Notes under the pieces: model-generated
What the model saw: only the letters and a program-made list of their open reading frames with translations
Database searches by the model: none
What the model was told of the DNA's origin: nothing
In this document: piece after piece, positions 1-11,462 of the stretch
Layout of the letters: each line of letters starts with the position of its first letter
Position numbering within the stretch: the stretch's first letter is position 1
Position numbers and translations under genes: made by a program
NCBI GenBank assembly: GCA_034401795.1
Contig: CM067369.1
Span: 94,057,712 to 94,121,711, forward strand
DNA length: 64,000 nt
From: Chaetoderma sp. LZ-2023a
Taxonomy: Eukaryota; Mollusca; Caudofoveata; Chaetodermatida; Chaetodermatidae
Reading direction: 5' to 3'

Positions 1-474
1 TCCTCTATTATATTCTGAGCTGGCTGCATTTATTGATGTAACCTTCAGGATTCCAGAGTAAAGATCCTTCAAATGTCACTTTGAAAGAATAAAATCAATT
101 TTTTGCAGATATTTGTAGATGCATAGCATCGCCCAGATTAATAAGATTACATGAGATTGTAGTGAATCATCAATAACAGTATAAATATAACATGAAATGG
201 CAAAATGATACATAAATGTACAAATATTTTCTTTTAGTCCAGGACGGCTGTAATTCTCCGATTTGTTGATCCGAGTTAAACTGAAGATTGATTGATGAAA
301 AGATAATCGATGGAGTGTTCTGATCTGTCACTCAGGTACCTGACATCATCAGAGAACAGAGTGGCTATATAGGGAAAAATATCTAAATTTACCAAGTGAA
401 GACATGTGTTGCGTGATCCTGCCTTAAGTGGCATATGGTCAGGATTAAAACTACTCTAATGATACTTTAACATT
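1..474. other. Non-coding sequence, nothing recognised
   Basis: This AT-rich stretch is presumably intron or flank of the convertase-like gene. I see no open frame, repeat family or RNA gene in it. Confidence 0.5.
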
Positions 475-707
475 TTAACCCTTAAATTTGTTCACGAAAA
501 ATTAAATCTTCTCAGAGAAAATTTCAATTTACAGATCAATAGAAGACTATTTTTGAAAATTTACCACTGGAATGACTGGTTCAGTTATTGAGCCAGTCAT
601 TCCAGTGGTAAATTTTCAAACATCGTCTTCTCTTGTTCTGAAAATGGACATTTTTCAAGACCACTGCAGAAGGCACTTTTGGCTGATATGTGTGTTTAAA
701 GAGTTAA
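475..707. repeat. Family A palindromic MITE (TTAA-flanked)
   Basis: This is a fold-back element of about 230 bp. It is bounded by TTAA-CCC at 475 and TTAA at 704-707, with long arms meeting at the loop GGTTCAGTTATTGAGCC near 580-597. Each arm carries AAATTTACCACTGGAATGACTG or its complement. It is one of about 15 copies or fragments in the window (see the entries at 15490, 17212, 20674, 21392, 34194, 40141 and 53171). Flanking TTAA with CCC-type termini points to a piggyBac-like mobiliser; that is inference. Confidence 0.8.
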
Positions 708-902
708 CCCTTTAATTGTCAAGATTCATCAAGATCCCTGCACAGCTCCTCTTACCATGCTCACAGGGATTGCCCGATTCAAGGATTGAGCTACAATTCA
801 TGCACTTTTGAGGAAATACGAATGAAGAAAATATCAGACTGAAGAAACAAAATATCTGACGTCAGTTAAATATTTGAAAACTGGGATCACTGCATCATAA
901 TC

Positions 903-1365
903 AATGGAGGAATCTGCTTTTAGCTCCGCGCCGCCCATCTCTAGCTAAGCTCCGCGCCGGCCTTGCTATGTTGGTATCTATCAAACGCTGAACTCCCTGA
1001 ATCTCAATTTCAAGAAAACTATACAGGTAAGCTGTTGAAGAATTTGAAACTAATTTTACTAGGTGCTGCTGCTGCCTATGGTCACAACAATAGGCAGCAA
1101 CATCACCCAGTCAAATTAGTTTCCAAATATTCAAGAGAATGGTTATTAAGTAGTAAAACATATGATTCACACACATAACGAAATATTAAGAGTTCATAAC
1201 ACACTTAGATCATGCTATTCATGATGTATTTTAATTGTGAAGTCAGCCTACCTGTGATGTATTTGATTATGACATATATTTGACTGACAGATTGGATTAT
1301 GACATCAGATAGAAGTGACATATTTGATTATGACGCCAGATTCTTGATTGACAGTCAGGATCAGT
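903..1365. repeat. Family B palindromic MITE
   Basis: The element starts AATGGAGGAATC followed by TTTTAGCT. A palindromic core at about 1030-1135 has GTTGAAGAATTTGAAACTAA meeting its complement around TGCTGCTGCC. The 3' half carries repeated TTGATTATGAC motifs. Other copies are at 2241, 19380, 19751, 32112, 35533, 42552 and 62092. The right end is approximate. Confidence 0.65.
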
Positions 1366-2240
1366 CTAATACAATACCATAAAAGCTCAAATCCTTCCAG
1401 TTATCTCTTTAAAAAAAGATTTTTTGAGTGAACACTTATGCAGCAACACATTTCAGAGAAATTCTTTTGCAGACAATTCAGCATATTCAATATTCAGTCA
1501 CGGCCTTCTGCGAATCTAAGATCAAGTGACAATAGCCAAGGAATGTATAATTACTAATTTAAAAAGCCGCCAACCATGCAGTCGTTCTGTTAAAAATCTC
1601 ATTAAATAACAGCAAGACAGGTTATTGAGTTTGCTGCCCGACAGCACAGACTCTGGTCTGAATGTTCTCGGAGTACAAATATTAGTTTTTGCCCCACGTT
1701 GATTTTCGCATAACAGATTTCTGATCGCTAAGACGGAGCCAGCAAACCTGTAGAATTATTCCACACACGATCTGTTCAAACATCAATTCGACAAACTGTA
1801 AACCGATATCACGGACCTGGAAAAATCAATCTGTCATAGCAGCATTGGCAGTCTCTGCGGGTTTATGTTGTCGATTATTGCACTTGAATGTATATGGATG
1901 GATGGAGACTGGCATTCCAAAGTGATAATCGAATCATATATTTTCACAGTTCAAACAATGTCAAGTTGTTACTACAGGCATGCACACACATACATACACA
2001 AATTCTGAATATATGCCCATATATAATGGAAGCCATAGGAAACAAAAATTTTGATTCAAACTAGTTTCAAAATATTCAAATTTTAGCCTGAATATTTATA
2101 TTGAAATTGTCATTATGGGAATTTAATTAGGATTCAAAAAACCAGATTCTAACATGTGCATAAAGTGGGCGGAGCCGAAGTAGAAATGGACAGGGCATAG
2201 CTTAGACTACAACAAAGATAGTTCAAAGTGACGTTTACTA
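1366..2240. other. Non-coding sequence, probably intron or flank
   Basis: No repeat family or exon could be supported. A short AG...GT-bounded open stretch near 1730-1830 on the minus strand was tested as the next convertase exon and rejected because the required phase hits a stop. Confidence 0.4.
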
Positions 2241-2638
2241 ATGGAGTAATCCAGTTTTAGCTATATGCCCCGCCCATCTATAGCTAAGCTCCACTCATAC
2301 TTTGCCCATGTTGGGATCAATCAATCATTGCATTCTCAGAACCTCAATTTTCTGAAAACTAGAGGTAACCTATTGAATATTTTGAAACTAATTTGACTGG
2401 GTGCTGTTGCTGCTATAGAGCATCCAGTCAATTTAGTTTCAAAATATTCAACAGCGTGTTTATTAAATAGTACAAACATACAATTCGTACAATTTGACGG
2501 AAGTATTAAGAGCTTGTGACTGACTAAATCGCGTTATTCATGACATAATTGATTATGACATCAATCTACATGTGGCATTGTTGATCATGATGTCATATGG
2601 TTAAGTGAGAAACTGGATTCATCAATTCTCTTAGCAAT
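2241..2638. repeat. Family B palindromic MITE
   Basis: It begins AATGGAGTAATCCAGTTTTAG, complementary to AAACTGGATTCATCAATT at the right end, so the terminal inverted repeats are visible. The core palindrome at about 2363-2455 shows GAATATTTTGAAACTAATTT against AATTTAGTTTCAAAATATTC around GTGCTGTTGCTGC. The CRE-like and TGACATCA/TGATGTCA motifs sit in the 3' third. Confidence 0.75.
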
Positions 2639-2698
2639 ATAGATTCTCTTTCTTCCTGTAGACAGCGATGAGCTCTAAAGACAACAAGAAAACTCACT

Positions 2699-2804
2699 TT
2701 GTTTGCAGTGCAAGTGCAATGACACCAGATACAAGAGCAGACGCAGCGGAAGCCTCGCCATAACTGTCAGTGCAAGAGTCACTTTCTGAGCCCCATGTGG
2801 TTAT
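2699..2804 (-). CDS. Convertase-like exon: region of the catalytic Ser
   Basis: This 106-bp exon has acceptor attttcag-type sequence ending in tcag and donor A followed by gtgagt. It joins the previous exon in phase 0 and ends in phase 1. It encodes ITTWGSESDSCTDSYGEASA, then ASALVSGVIALALQT. In active enzymes this reads VTTDL...C...HTGTSASAPLAAGIIALTLE. The TTxxxxxxC spacing and the G-V-I-A-L-A-L end are conserved. The GTSASAP nucleophile motif has become GEASAASAL with one extra residue, so it is unclear whether any Ser sits at the nucleophile position; the conserved Thr and Pro are gone. The next exon would begin the P domain and was not found in the remaining 2.7 kb. Confidence 0.85.
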
Positions 2805-2841
2805 CTGAAATTCAAATATGTTGCTGCCATATATTAACCAC

Positions 2842-3052
2842 TTAACCCTTACCACTCTGATGTCAAAATTTTAAATTTGCAAAATAAATTAAATGAGGTA
2901 CTGGTGTGCATTTTTCAACAATTGTGATGGAAGATGGTGCTGTCGTAGACAGCAACATCATCCACCAAAATTGTTGAATAATGTACAGCAGTTTGTTTGC
3001 TATTGACACAATAAAAGATAAAAAATATTGACATCAAGGTGGCATGGGTTAA
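2842..3052. repeat. Family C palindromic MITE (TTAA-flanked)
   Basis: This is a 211-bp element bounded by TTAA on both sides. Its terminal inverted repeat is CCCTTACCACTCTGATGTCA against TGACATCAAGGTGGCATGGG. The palindromic centre is GGAAGATGGTGCTGTCGTAG next to ACAGCAACATCATCCACC. Related copies lie at 12433, 22300 and 34608. Confidence 0.8.
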
Positions 3053-3329
3053 GAAAAACAGTTTTGAGTATTAAAGGTTGGATTAACGGACCCAGTTTTT
3101 CCTCCATTATTTTGTAGAACAACTAAAGATTATTAATACATTCTGTACTACCACATTTATGAATTAACTATGAGCAATCAGAGATTGCATTACCCTTCAC
3201 CCTTCCGCTTTTGTCACATTTTAAGTGTATCAGATTTTCTGGATTTTTCAGTAATTTTTTTATCCCGCCCAAAGCTGTGGAACCCCCAACAGACACCCCT
3301 TTAGTGGGTTGGTCTGTAGTTTTATTAAC

Positions 3330-3610
3330 CACTATAAAAACATACTTACCGTTCAATCACTACTTGCTAAATCAAATATCTGCATTTAGCTATCAGAATA
3401 AAATTTTTATGCTCGCTTACATACTCCCTAATGCCAATACCATCACCATGTAGACCCTCAACGAGGCTTCTGGTAGAGGGATCCCCTGCATTAGCCTTAC
3501 AATAGACTGGCACCAGTCTGTACACACTCCTTGGTGACGCCTGTCACTAAGCACGCTCGCGCATGCGCAGTAGGTCCCAAATGTGAAAACTGATTCACTT
3601 TTCTAAATTT
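3330..3610. repeat. Inverted terminal repeat, left (DIRS copy 1)
   Basis: It is complementary to 10890-11155 with few differences, for example GCGCATGCGCAG and TAAGCACGCTCGCGCATGCG here and their complements there. The outermost ~45 bp of the two ends differ from each other. Confidence 0.85.
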
Positions 3611-3659
3611 AAGTGCCATATATCCAGAATAGATTCTCAAATCAATACCCAGCGGGGTG

Positions 3660-3805
3660 GCTGAGGCCGGGTCGTAGTGATTGAACGGTAAGTATGTTTT
3701 TATGGTGGTTAATAAAACTACAGACCAACCCACTAAAGGGGTGTCTGTTGGGGGTTGTTATTACACCACAAAAACATCCATTACCGTTCAATCGCTACTT
3801 GCTAA
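3660..3805. repeat. Internal complementary region (DIRS copy 1)
   Basis: This stretch contains the complement of the left terminus (CAGACCAACCCACTAAAGGG) joined directly to the complement of the right terminus (GTTGTTATTACACC). It therefore holds the sequence of the two ends fused. In the DIRS model it templates joining of the linear ends into a circle. Confidence 0.8.
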
Positions 3806-4149
3806 ACCCGTAGATTTGGTCAGTGTCCCACTATGAAACTTTGGTGGGAGGAGATTTGAGAATCCATAAGCAAGGATAAAAATCAAACAAAAGATAACCC
3901 AATGTTAATAACATAACATAATGGTGCATCTTAATCAATCACACAGTGATTATCAAACAAGGACTTCTTTAAACTTAAAGAAATAAATAAAAACCACAGA
4001 ACAACTCACACCATTACACGCAGATGCACAGTCCTAAAGCAAATGGTGGGATGTGCTTGGTAAATGGTCTTCAGCCTTTTTAGCTAAAATCATAAAGTTC
4101 CTAAAAAAAAAGGAAGCTGCTGTGCTCTGGTCTTTTAAATAAAAAGTAG

Positions 4150-5120
4150 TAAAAGTACTCGGATTTCCATCCTGTAACTTGCATAACTTCGTCTACAGAA
4201 GAGCCAGCAAAAAGAGCAAAAGAGGTAGCCATCCCTCTAATGACATGAGCTTTAATATGAATGGTCTCACAAATCCATCTGGGAATAGATGCCCTAGAGA
4301 CTGGATTGGCTAACCCCTCCTCATACGGAACCCAGAAAAGGGACAGATCGGATCTCTAAAAATCAGAACGACGCTTATAAACTTTTGGAGATCTGACAGG
4401 ACACCGAAATCTGTCAGGCGGAGAAAAGGAGGTTAAAGATTGTAAAATAATCGGCTTAGCTGGATAACGGATTGATTGAGTCTTTGATAAAAAATCCCTT
4501 CAAGGATATAAGACCAGAGCGTCCCCAGATTCGATAAACCTATCCTTTTCAGCGGAGAAAACATGGATTTCAGATCGTCTTCTAGCAGAAGCAGATGCAA
4601 TTAGAAAAACGGTGTTTAAAGTTAAAAGATTCAAGCTAATCGTAGATAGGTTGGAAATGATGACCTGCCCAAAAACCTGAAGAACCAGAGCCAAGTTCCA
4701 GGAAGGCAAAGGTTTAACACCTGGAGGACGAATATTACCTAAACCTCTGATCAAAAGATTAAGAACCATAGTATCTTCAACTTCAGCGTTCAACAAACAA
4801 GGAAGAGAAGATGCAAAAGAAAATCTATATCCTCTTACAGTGTTAGTAGACAGATGTAAAGAGTCGAACAGATAAGATAAAGAGTCTAACACCTGGGAAA
4901 TAGAAACAGAATCAGGCACGAGACATTGATCTGAACACCATTCTCCAAAAATCTTAAGCCGACCCTTGTAAACTCTTCGAGACGACTCCCTCCTGGCAGA
5001 ATCGAAGATTTCCTGAGATCTTGTAGAAACTTTATTCTCAAGGATCGAGCACTCGATATACTCCAAACGCACAGACTTAGGATTCCTGGGTTTGGATGAT
5101 GGTAAGTACTAGAAGATCGA
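4150..5120 (-). pseudogene. Tyrosine recombinase remnant (DIRS copy 1)
   Basis: On the minus strand an open frame from 5072 to 4500 encodes the N-terminal part of a DIRS tyrosine recombinase. It includes VYKGRLKIFGEWCSDQ, LLIRGLG and the first catalytic Arg region ASARRRSEIHVF. A TGA follows LYP where copy 2 has CGA (LYPRRDF). Further on, the same frame still shows HIKAHVIRGMATS (the H-x-x-R box) and WKSEYFYYFL, near where the catalytic Tyr is expected. There is at least one more stop (RRSDF followed by TAG near 4357), and a stretch before the HxxR box is shorter than in copy 2. Recombinase activity is therefore lost. Confidence 0.8.
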
Positions 5121-5139
5121 GGAGGTCTACAAACCAGAT

Positions 5140-5860
5140 CCTTATTGGCCAAAAGGGAACTATTAACAAGATCTCGCCCCTGACTTTCTTCAGGACCAAA
5201 AGAAATCAGGATTGTGGGAGGGAATGCATAAGCGAAGATTCCTGACCAGGACACAGCCCATGCCCGAGACAATTGGTCCGCAAGAAAACTCAGACAGCCT
5301 GGGACATGAGTGGACACTAGGAAAATTTGATTCATGCGACACCACATGAGGAGGTTCCACACTTCCAAGTACAGGAGACGACTTTGTGGCCCCCCCTGCC
5401 TGTTGATATAAGAGACTACTGTCGAATTGTCCAATCGAATCGAGAACTAGAGACCCTTAACCTGACTGTCCGAAAAGGGAGACATGAATGATAAAATCTG
5501 GGCAATCAGACATGTCGCAAAAAGATTGGATCTAGTGACATCCCAAGAAAAACTCGATCCTCCTTCTAAAAATGAAAGAAAACCCCATGGCAATGACTGA
5601 ACGAATCGAGATTTAGATGCCTATCAGACAATCCAACCAATGAACAGAAGCCTGGATTTACTTTCCAAAGAAGAGCCTCTTCTTAGACTCCTTAACAAGC
5701 ATAGAAGACAACAACCCCTCTAAAGCTAATAGCTTCTGATTAGAAGGAACAGAAGACCATTTGGGAGGAGACTGCAGAGAAGGGTTCTAGATCCAAGAAT
5801 ATCTGGCCCTTTTGATAAGGGCCGCCCTTAAAGATGTGGCAAACTTACTATATGCTAAAG
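5140..5860 (-). pseudogene. RNase H region remnant (DIRS copy 1)
   Basis: The minus strand encodes MDNSTVVSYINRQGG near 5434, the DNSTVVSYINRQ block of the DIRS RNase H, followed by LEVWNLLMWC and LADQLSR. It matches copy 2 at about 55830-56210. The order of segments differs from copy 2: the stretch related to 55863-55935 lies at 5460-5530, beyond the RNase H block, so the region is rearranged or internally deleted. Beyond about 5580 similarity to copy 2 becomes hard to follow. Confidence 0.7.
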
Positions 5861-8800
5861 AGGACTGCTCATAGAAAACACATAGATTACATATGCCATG
5901 ATGCTCCAACCAAAATCATGGGCTATATCCTTATTGCTTAGACCTCACTAAAGAGGTAACTCATGTTTATTATGGATATTTTAATAATACCGCTTACTCT
6001 GAATGGAGAAGAGTCTCATATCAGTATAGCCTAACTTATTAAAATGCTAGACTCTGCAAAAATTATAGATAATTTTTTTTATAGAGATTTAACCAGATAT
6101 CGTGGCAAATCAAAAAAACCCATAGTAAGCCTATGGGAGTGCTTAGAGTCAAGATATAGCCAAATCCTGTACCTGAGATCTGCAATAATCCTGACTGGAA
6201 TTCGAAAACCTCAAATCGTGACAGAATTTAGCAAGATAGAATGAAGAAAAGAAATTACGGTTTCCCAAACCACCACTCAAAAAGATGAAATAAGGGAAAC
6301 TTACTTGTGATGACATTATCACAATTCTACGAATAGAACGCATGACAAGGTCCTGTTAAGGGAACTATGGCAAACATTTGACTATCTAATTTAAAAATCG
6401 TATAATAATGGAGCAGATTTAATAAAAAATTGTTATTGAATACATCAACGGTTGCCTAGCCGCTCGGGCTTGACAGATCATCTTGTCAGCTTGTCAAATA
6501 ATACTTGATACGCAAGTATTTCTTACAAATAGTGTTAATGTATGGAATCCTTTACCAATAGAAGCAATTAACGCTCCAACATAAAACACATTAAAAAACA
6601 ACCTAGACTCATTCTTCAAGTCACAGGGTTTTATATATATATACACCTAAGGTCGACTAACTCCCAAGATTGCACTCACTTCTTCTACACTGAAGTATTA
6701 GACTGCAATCACAGAAAATCATCAGCTTGAACGTGACACAGGATCCTATAATGATTGCGTAAACTGCGTCCCATATTTAAATCAACGACATAGGAAAACA
6801 AGCCAGCTTCAAGACTTGGCTTAGGTATACTGAACAATTTGATATCCTAAACCATTCGATATTTATGCCAAGAGGCAGAAGATTTTTTTAATATATTTAT
6901 TGATTCTTATATTTATAGACTTAGAATCAATAATTTCAGCTTTGTAATAACAAATGGCATTGTGTTAGAAATCCCAATAAAAGGAAAGATTGAACACTGA
7001 TACTTGATATTAACGGTCTGGATACTGAATTTTGCAGACGACATATTACAACTGTAATATCTCTGGACCTGCAAAATATTTTGAAAACATTTTGACCGAA
7101 AATTGTAGGTTGTTGCTTAAATCCAAAGATTCTCGGCCATTTTTCCACCCCTCCAGCTCAACCCCCACCCCACTCCAACCGGCCCGCCACCAGCCCCCAG
7201 ACAACTTCAACGAGCAAAAAACCCAAGACCCACCGAACAGTCCGGGAACAATCCTACCGAAAGTTGCCAGTGGCTTCACCGGTATCCAGTAAACTCGGCC
7301 CAAATACACACCGGCCCAGCCTCAACTCGGCCTAGATCCAACTCAGCCCAAGTCAACTCGACCTATGTTTATGCCTATCATGTGCGACTATAACCTTGGG
7401 TCGAGCTGACCCTACAGTACCACCCATAGCCACATACGAATGCACATATGCGCACACATGTATATGCCTATAGGTGCACTATTAGGCCGAACCGACACTG
7501 CGCATTTAAATGTACATATGAACATAGCTATAGCAATATTATTGGGCTAACCAGCATGCTTAAATAGGATAAAGATTATCGAGTGTAGCAGGCCTACCTA
7601 GACTTCTATGGTAGCTACTACACACGATAATCTGTATACCATGACATACACGGAAATCTCGGTAATATCTTAAGATCGCCATCGTCTTAAAAAGATAGTG
7701 CTTTTAGGATCAAGATTGTCTATGTCTATGTATAATAGTTGCGCGTTAGTGAAAATAATAGACACTAATAATTCTGACTGTCTTTTAATAAAGAGACGTA
7801 AACGCCAGTAAATATTATTAGTTACACCAACAGACGACTAATGCTGGTATAATACGACTGGTATAAGAGGGATCTCATATATCCATATCATCAATTTTTT
7901 ATGAAAAGTTCCGAAATCAAGGATATAGAAATATGAGATTCCCAATTATTCCATGCTTCCAGCCAGGTGAAAAGATTTCATCTTGAGAACGGCTCTCCAA
8001 GTGTGATACCAGCCATCAAAGAGAAGAAGAAAGAAGCCAGGTGAATGCATACCTACGCCTATTTGACTTTTATTAAATCGGGCCGACAGGACTTTTTATC
8101 CTAGGCCGAGCTGACTAATTTAAGTAGGCTTGGTTGGCAATTGGGCCGACTCGACTGGAATTCGCTTCACCAACAACACTCAGCCAAAATGCCCCCAAAA
8201 GACCCAGCAAATCCCGAGTCCCCGCCCACCGAAAACCACCGTCCTGAGGCCTGCAGCAAACCAGTCAAAAATAGAGCAAAAAATTATGGTAGAAAAGGGA
8301 AAACAACCAAAATTCTGTGAAAAAATAAATGAAAACAAAGCGAACTCACCGAAACTAAATCAGCGCAGAAGAAGAATGCGTCCTTATATTCCTTCTTCCT
8401 GCCCCCTTATCCGCTTGAGTATCTTTTCTAAGCGACTATTGTTCTTGTAGACATTAATCTTGTAGTCATACTGATCCCTATGAAACCTTTACTGAATCTA
8501 ATTCTTTTCAGCGACTGACAAATTAGACTACGATTTACGCAAGAATCAGGGTTTTTCCCTCTACAAATTCACTCCCTTTGGTTAAAATAAATATGTCAAC
8601 CTGCCGACATAAGAGGTAAAAGGAGCGCGAAGAAAGGCTGAATGGCCCGAAGACAACTGGCCATCTAGTTGGATTTAATTTTTTTTTTAAATCGTATCTC
8701 GAGATAATGCGTAGAATACACTGACTTATCAGCTGATGATATGCGCATATAAAATAATCTGCAACAGAAAAACCCATACGGCAACCAGTCAGAAGTCTTT

Positions 8801-8940
8801 AATTACGTTGAAAATTGTCACTGATAAACGAATAAATGTCTGAATAGACTACAATTCCAAGAGAGACTACAAGACTGGCAATAACTCGGTATGAATATTT
8901 TCAGCCATTAAACATTTCCAATATTAAACAAATACGGAAA
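5861..8940. other. Unassigned sequence inside DIRS copy 1
   Basis: This interval lies where the reverse transcriptase and most of gag should be, but I cannot align it to copy 2. It holds a Pro/His-rich low-complexity stretch (7140-7380, repeated CTCGGCC-type motifs) and a 72-bp LINE 3'-end fragment at 7965-8037. It may be a nested insertion or an older replacement. No gene is supported. Confidence 0.4.
7965..8037 (+). mobile_element. 3' end fragment of the RNase H LINE
   Basis: GATTTCATCTTGAGAACGGC followed by TCTCCAAGTGTGATACCAGC and an AGAAGAAGAAAGAAG tail matches the extreme 3' end of the LINE at 46017-46080 (opposite strand). It is a severely 5'-truncated copy, as target-primed reverse transcription often leaves. 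Confidence 0.8.
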
Positions 8941-9233
8941 TAAGACTAAATCTTAGGCAAGAAGATGACAAGATTCCAGGAAAGCGAACATGTAAACCGG
9001 ACTTGAAGAACAAAACTGGAACCCCAGGAAGTTCTCTATCACCTGAAATACAAAACAGGAAGACAGACCCGGAAGATAATCCTAGAACACCAGAAAGATC
9101 CATGAAAACCGGAAATGACCTTATCCCCGGCTGTACGAAATCTGGATGCAGAAAAATAGGAAACGGAAATGTGTAAACCGGAAGTAGACTACCGGCAACT
9201 GATCAAGATCCTACAACCCGGATGTACAGAATT

Positions 9234-9490
9234 AGCGGAAGAGGAAGCTGAAAAAACCGGAAACGGATATAGATGAATGATGCAATGCCAGGTCCAACAG
9301 ACCCAGATAAGCATTCTTCCTACCGGAAGTAGCAACACTACTACCGGAAGAGGAAGCTGAAAAACTGGAAACGGAAATAGATGAATGATGCAATGCCAGG
9401 TCCAACAGACCCAGAAAAGCATTCTTCCTACCGGAAGTAGCAACACTACTACCGGAAGAGGAAGCTGAAAAACCGGAAACGGAAATAGAT
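9234..9490. repeat. ~108-bp tandem units with ACCGGAAG motifs
   Basis: Units begin at about 9235, 9343 and 9451 with GGAAGAGGAAGCTGAAAA. Each contains CAGGTCCAACAGACCCAG and CTACCGGAAGTAGCAACACT. They lie within the gag region of DIRS copy 1. Confidence 0.8.
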
Positions 9491-9620
9491 GCACTACTGC
9501 CGGAAACGGAAAAACCGGAAGTGGACGGAAATGCCAGAAAATCATGAGACACCGGATGTTCAGCCAAGCCAGACAATCACAGTGCTCATATCCGGATGCC
9601 CGGTAAAACCAGAAGACAAA

Positions 9621-10860
9621 CCGGAATGCAAACCCGCTTGCCCGGACAAGCCAGGAGCAGAGACGGGAGCAGAGGTGATGGAAGATCTCTTTTCTGGCAA
9701 TAAGAATTACGGGAAAGATGAACTTATGCATGAGATGAAGGATCGGAAGCTTCCGCCACCGATGCCATCGCATGAGGGTTATGCAGACCCTCAAGACTTA
9801 TATGGTCTTTTGTCTGGCTCCTACCTGAGGATGAATAACCAGACTTATTCTTTGAATCACCAGACTTTTACTTCAGAGATTTCATCTCTTGTCTGGAAGT
9901 GCGTGAAATCTGACTGAAGACTGGAATCACAGTGATTCCTGAATACAATGTTTGAAAGCACTATAAAGGATCTACGTAATAAGAGTGGTACTTGGCCATT
10001 TTATAACATGGTAATTTGATGGTATATAATAGGCATGGTTTCACAAACCTCGAAAACGGGAGTACTGACACGAAAACTGGTAACTCCAAACTAGAGTTAC
10101 AAAAACCCTCTAAAACAACATGACATGAAAGTTAAACATAACATAGGCAAGAAAGATTTCATGGTAGGCATGTTTTCTTGAGTCAGAGAATTAAATGTAG
10201 CTGAACTTTTCAGTGCAAAGCTATAAACTTTTATATGTTACTACTACCGGAATGCAAACCCGCTTGCCCGGACAAGCCAGGAGCAGAGACGGGAGCAGAG
10301 GTGATGGAAGATCTCTTTTCTGGCAATAAGAATTACGGGAAAGATGAACTTATGCATGAGATGAAGGATCGGAAGCTTCCGCCACCAATGCCATCGCATG
10401 AGGGTTATGCAGACCCTCAAGACTTATATGGTCTTTTGTCTGGCTCCTACCTGAGGATGAATAACCAGACTTATTCTTTGAATCACCAGACTTTTACTTC
10501 AGAGATTTCATCTCTTGTCTGGAAGTGCGTGAAATCTGACTGAAGACTGGAATCACAGTGATTCCTGAATACAATGTTTGAAAGCACTATAAAGGATCTA
10601 CGTAATAAGAGTGGTACTTGGCCATTTTATAACATGGTAATTTGATGGTATATAATAGGCATGGTTTCACAAACCTCAAAAACGGGAGTACTGACACGAA
10701 AACTGGTAACTTCAAACTAGAGTTACAAAAACCCTCTAAAACAACATGACATGAAAGTTAAACATAACATAGGCAAGAAAGATTTCATGGTAGGCATGTT
10801 TTCTTGAGTCAGAGAATTAAATGTAGCTGAACTTTTCAGTGCAAAGCTATAAACTTTTAT
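9621..10860. repeat. Direct tandem duplication, ~614 bp
   Basis: Both copies start CCGGAATGCAAACCCGCTTG and end GCTATAAACTTTTAT, separated by 12 bp. I saw only a few single-base differences (for example CCACCGATG versus CCACCAATG), so the duplication is recent compared with the decay of the element. Confidence 0.9.
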
Positions 10861-10889
10861 CCATATGATAGCAGGCGAACTGATCTACT

Positions 10890-11155
10890 AGCAGAATATT
10901 TGAAAAGTGAATCAGTTTTCACATTTGGGACCTACTGCGCATGCGCGAGCGTGCTTAGTGACAGGCGTCACCAAGGAGTGTGCATAGACTGGTGTCAGTC
11001 TATTGTAAGGCTAATGCAGGGGGTCCCTCTACCAGAAGCCTGCTTGAGGGTCTACATGGTGATGGTATTGGCATTAGGGAGTACAAATTTTATTCTGATA
11101 GCTAAATGCAGATATTTGATTTAGCAAGTAGTGATTGAACGGTAATGGATGTTTT
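10890..11155. repeat. Inverted terminal repeat, right (DIRS copy 1)
   Basis: It is complementary to 3330-3610: GAAAAGTGAATCAGTTTTCA, GCGCATGCGCGAGCGTGCTT and GGTCTACATGGTGATGGTAT are all mirrored. The unique right terminus with TGTAATAACAACC follows. Confidence 0.85.
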
Positions 11156-11173
11156 TGTGGTGTAATAACAACC

Positions 11174-11400
11174 CTAGTTTACTGTCACATATTTTCTTGT
11201 CTTAAATTTTGAGCCAAAGTGAATCAGTAGTTTCCGAGATATCAATAGATCCAGCCAAATTCCTTTAATTTATTGTGTTAAAATTTGAGCCAAATATGTT
11301 CAGTACTTTTTAGATACATCTCCAGACAGACAGACTGGCAGGCAGGCTGACAGACAGGTAGGTAAGGTAAGGTAGGTAGGCAGGAAGGCAGACAGGCGAA
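11174..11400. repeat. Flanking half of the repeat split by DIRS copy 1
   Basis: CTAGTTTACTGTCACAT, GAGCCAAAGTGAATCAGTAG and a (GACA)-rich tail continue the repeat begun at 3168-3282. The unsplit relative is 18370-18860, and 14740-14850 has a related piece. Confidence 0.7.
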
Positions 11401-11462
11401 AGTAATACAATCAATTGACATCTATACAGACTGCATCATATGGCATAGGAATATAGCCCTAC

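Larger units (their letters stand above)
8941..10860 (-). pseudogene. gag and 5' region remnant with duplication (DIRS copy 1)
   Basis: A minus-strand stretch around 9700-9860 encodes SQTKDHISLEGLHNPHAMAS, similar to GQTHISLESDSHNPQAVVAA in the gag of copy 2; no long frame survives. The N-terminal Cys-rich part of gag seen in copy 2 is missing. Positions 9621-10234 are repeated almost exactly at 10247-10860 (offset 626 bp). Positions 9234-9460 contain ~108-bp tandem units rich in ACCGGAAG. The plus-strand open frames at 9489 and 10235 are shadows. Confidence 0.6.
3283..11173 (-). mobile_element. DIRS-type retrotransposon, copy 1 (decayed)
   Basis: This element of about 7.9 kb has inverted terminal repeats (3330-3610 and 10890-11155), an internal complementary region near 3660-3800, and minus-strand tyrosine recombinase, RNase H and gag remnants. 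These are hallmarks of the DIRS superfamily, which integrates by tyrosine recombinase without target duplication. The left end ...CCCCCAACAGACACC and the right end TAATAACAACC reappear, joined, in the internal region. The flanks match a repeat whose uninterrupted copy is at about 18370-18620, which fixes the ends to within a few bases. The reverse transcriptase was not found, so much of 5.5-8.9 kb is deleted, replaced or diverged. A ~614-bp gag/5' segment is tandemly duplicated. Confidence 0.85.

Noticed and set aside
1730-1830. Candidate next convertase exon (minus strand, AG-GTCCGTG ... CTACAG-gt)
   Set aside because: The preceding exon ends in phase 1, and the required frame reaches a stop after two codons; the residues also do not match the family.
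9489-10543. Plus-strand open frames of 142 and 102 codons with identical C-termini
   Set aside because: They are shadows of the decayed minus-strand DIRS gag; the identity comes from the 614-bp duplication.
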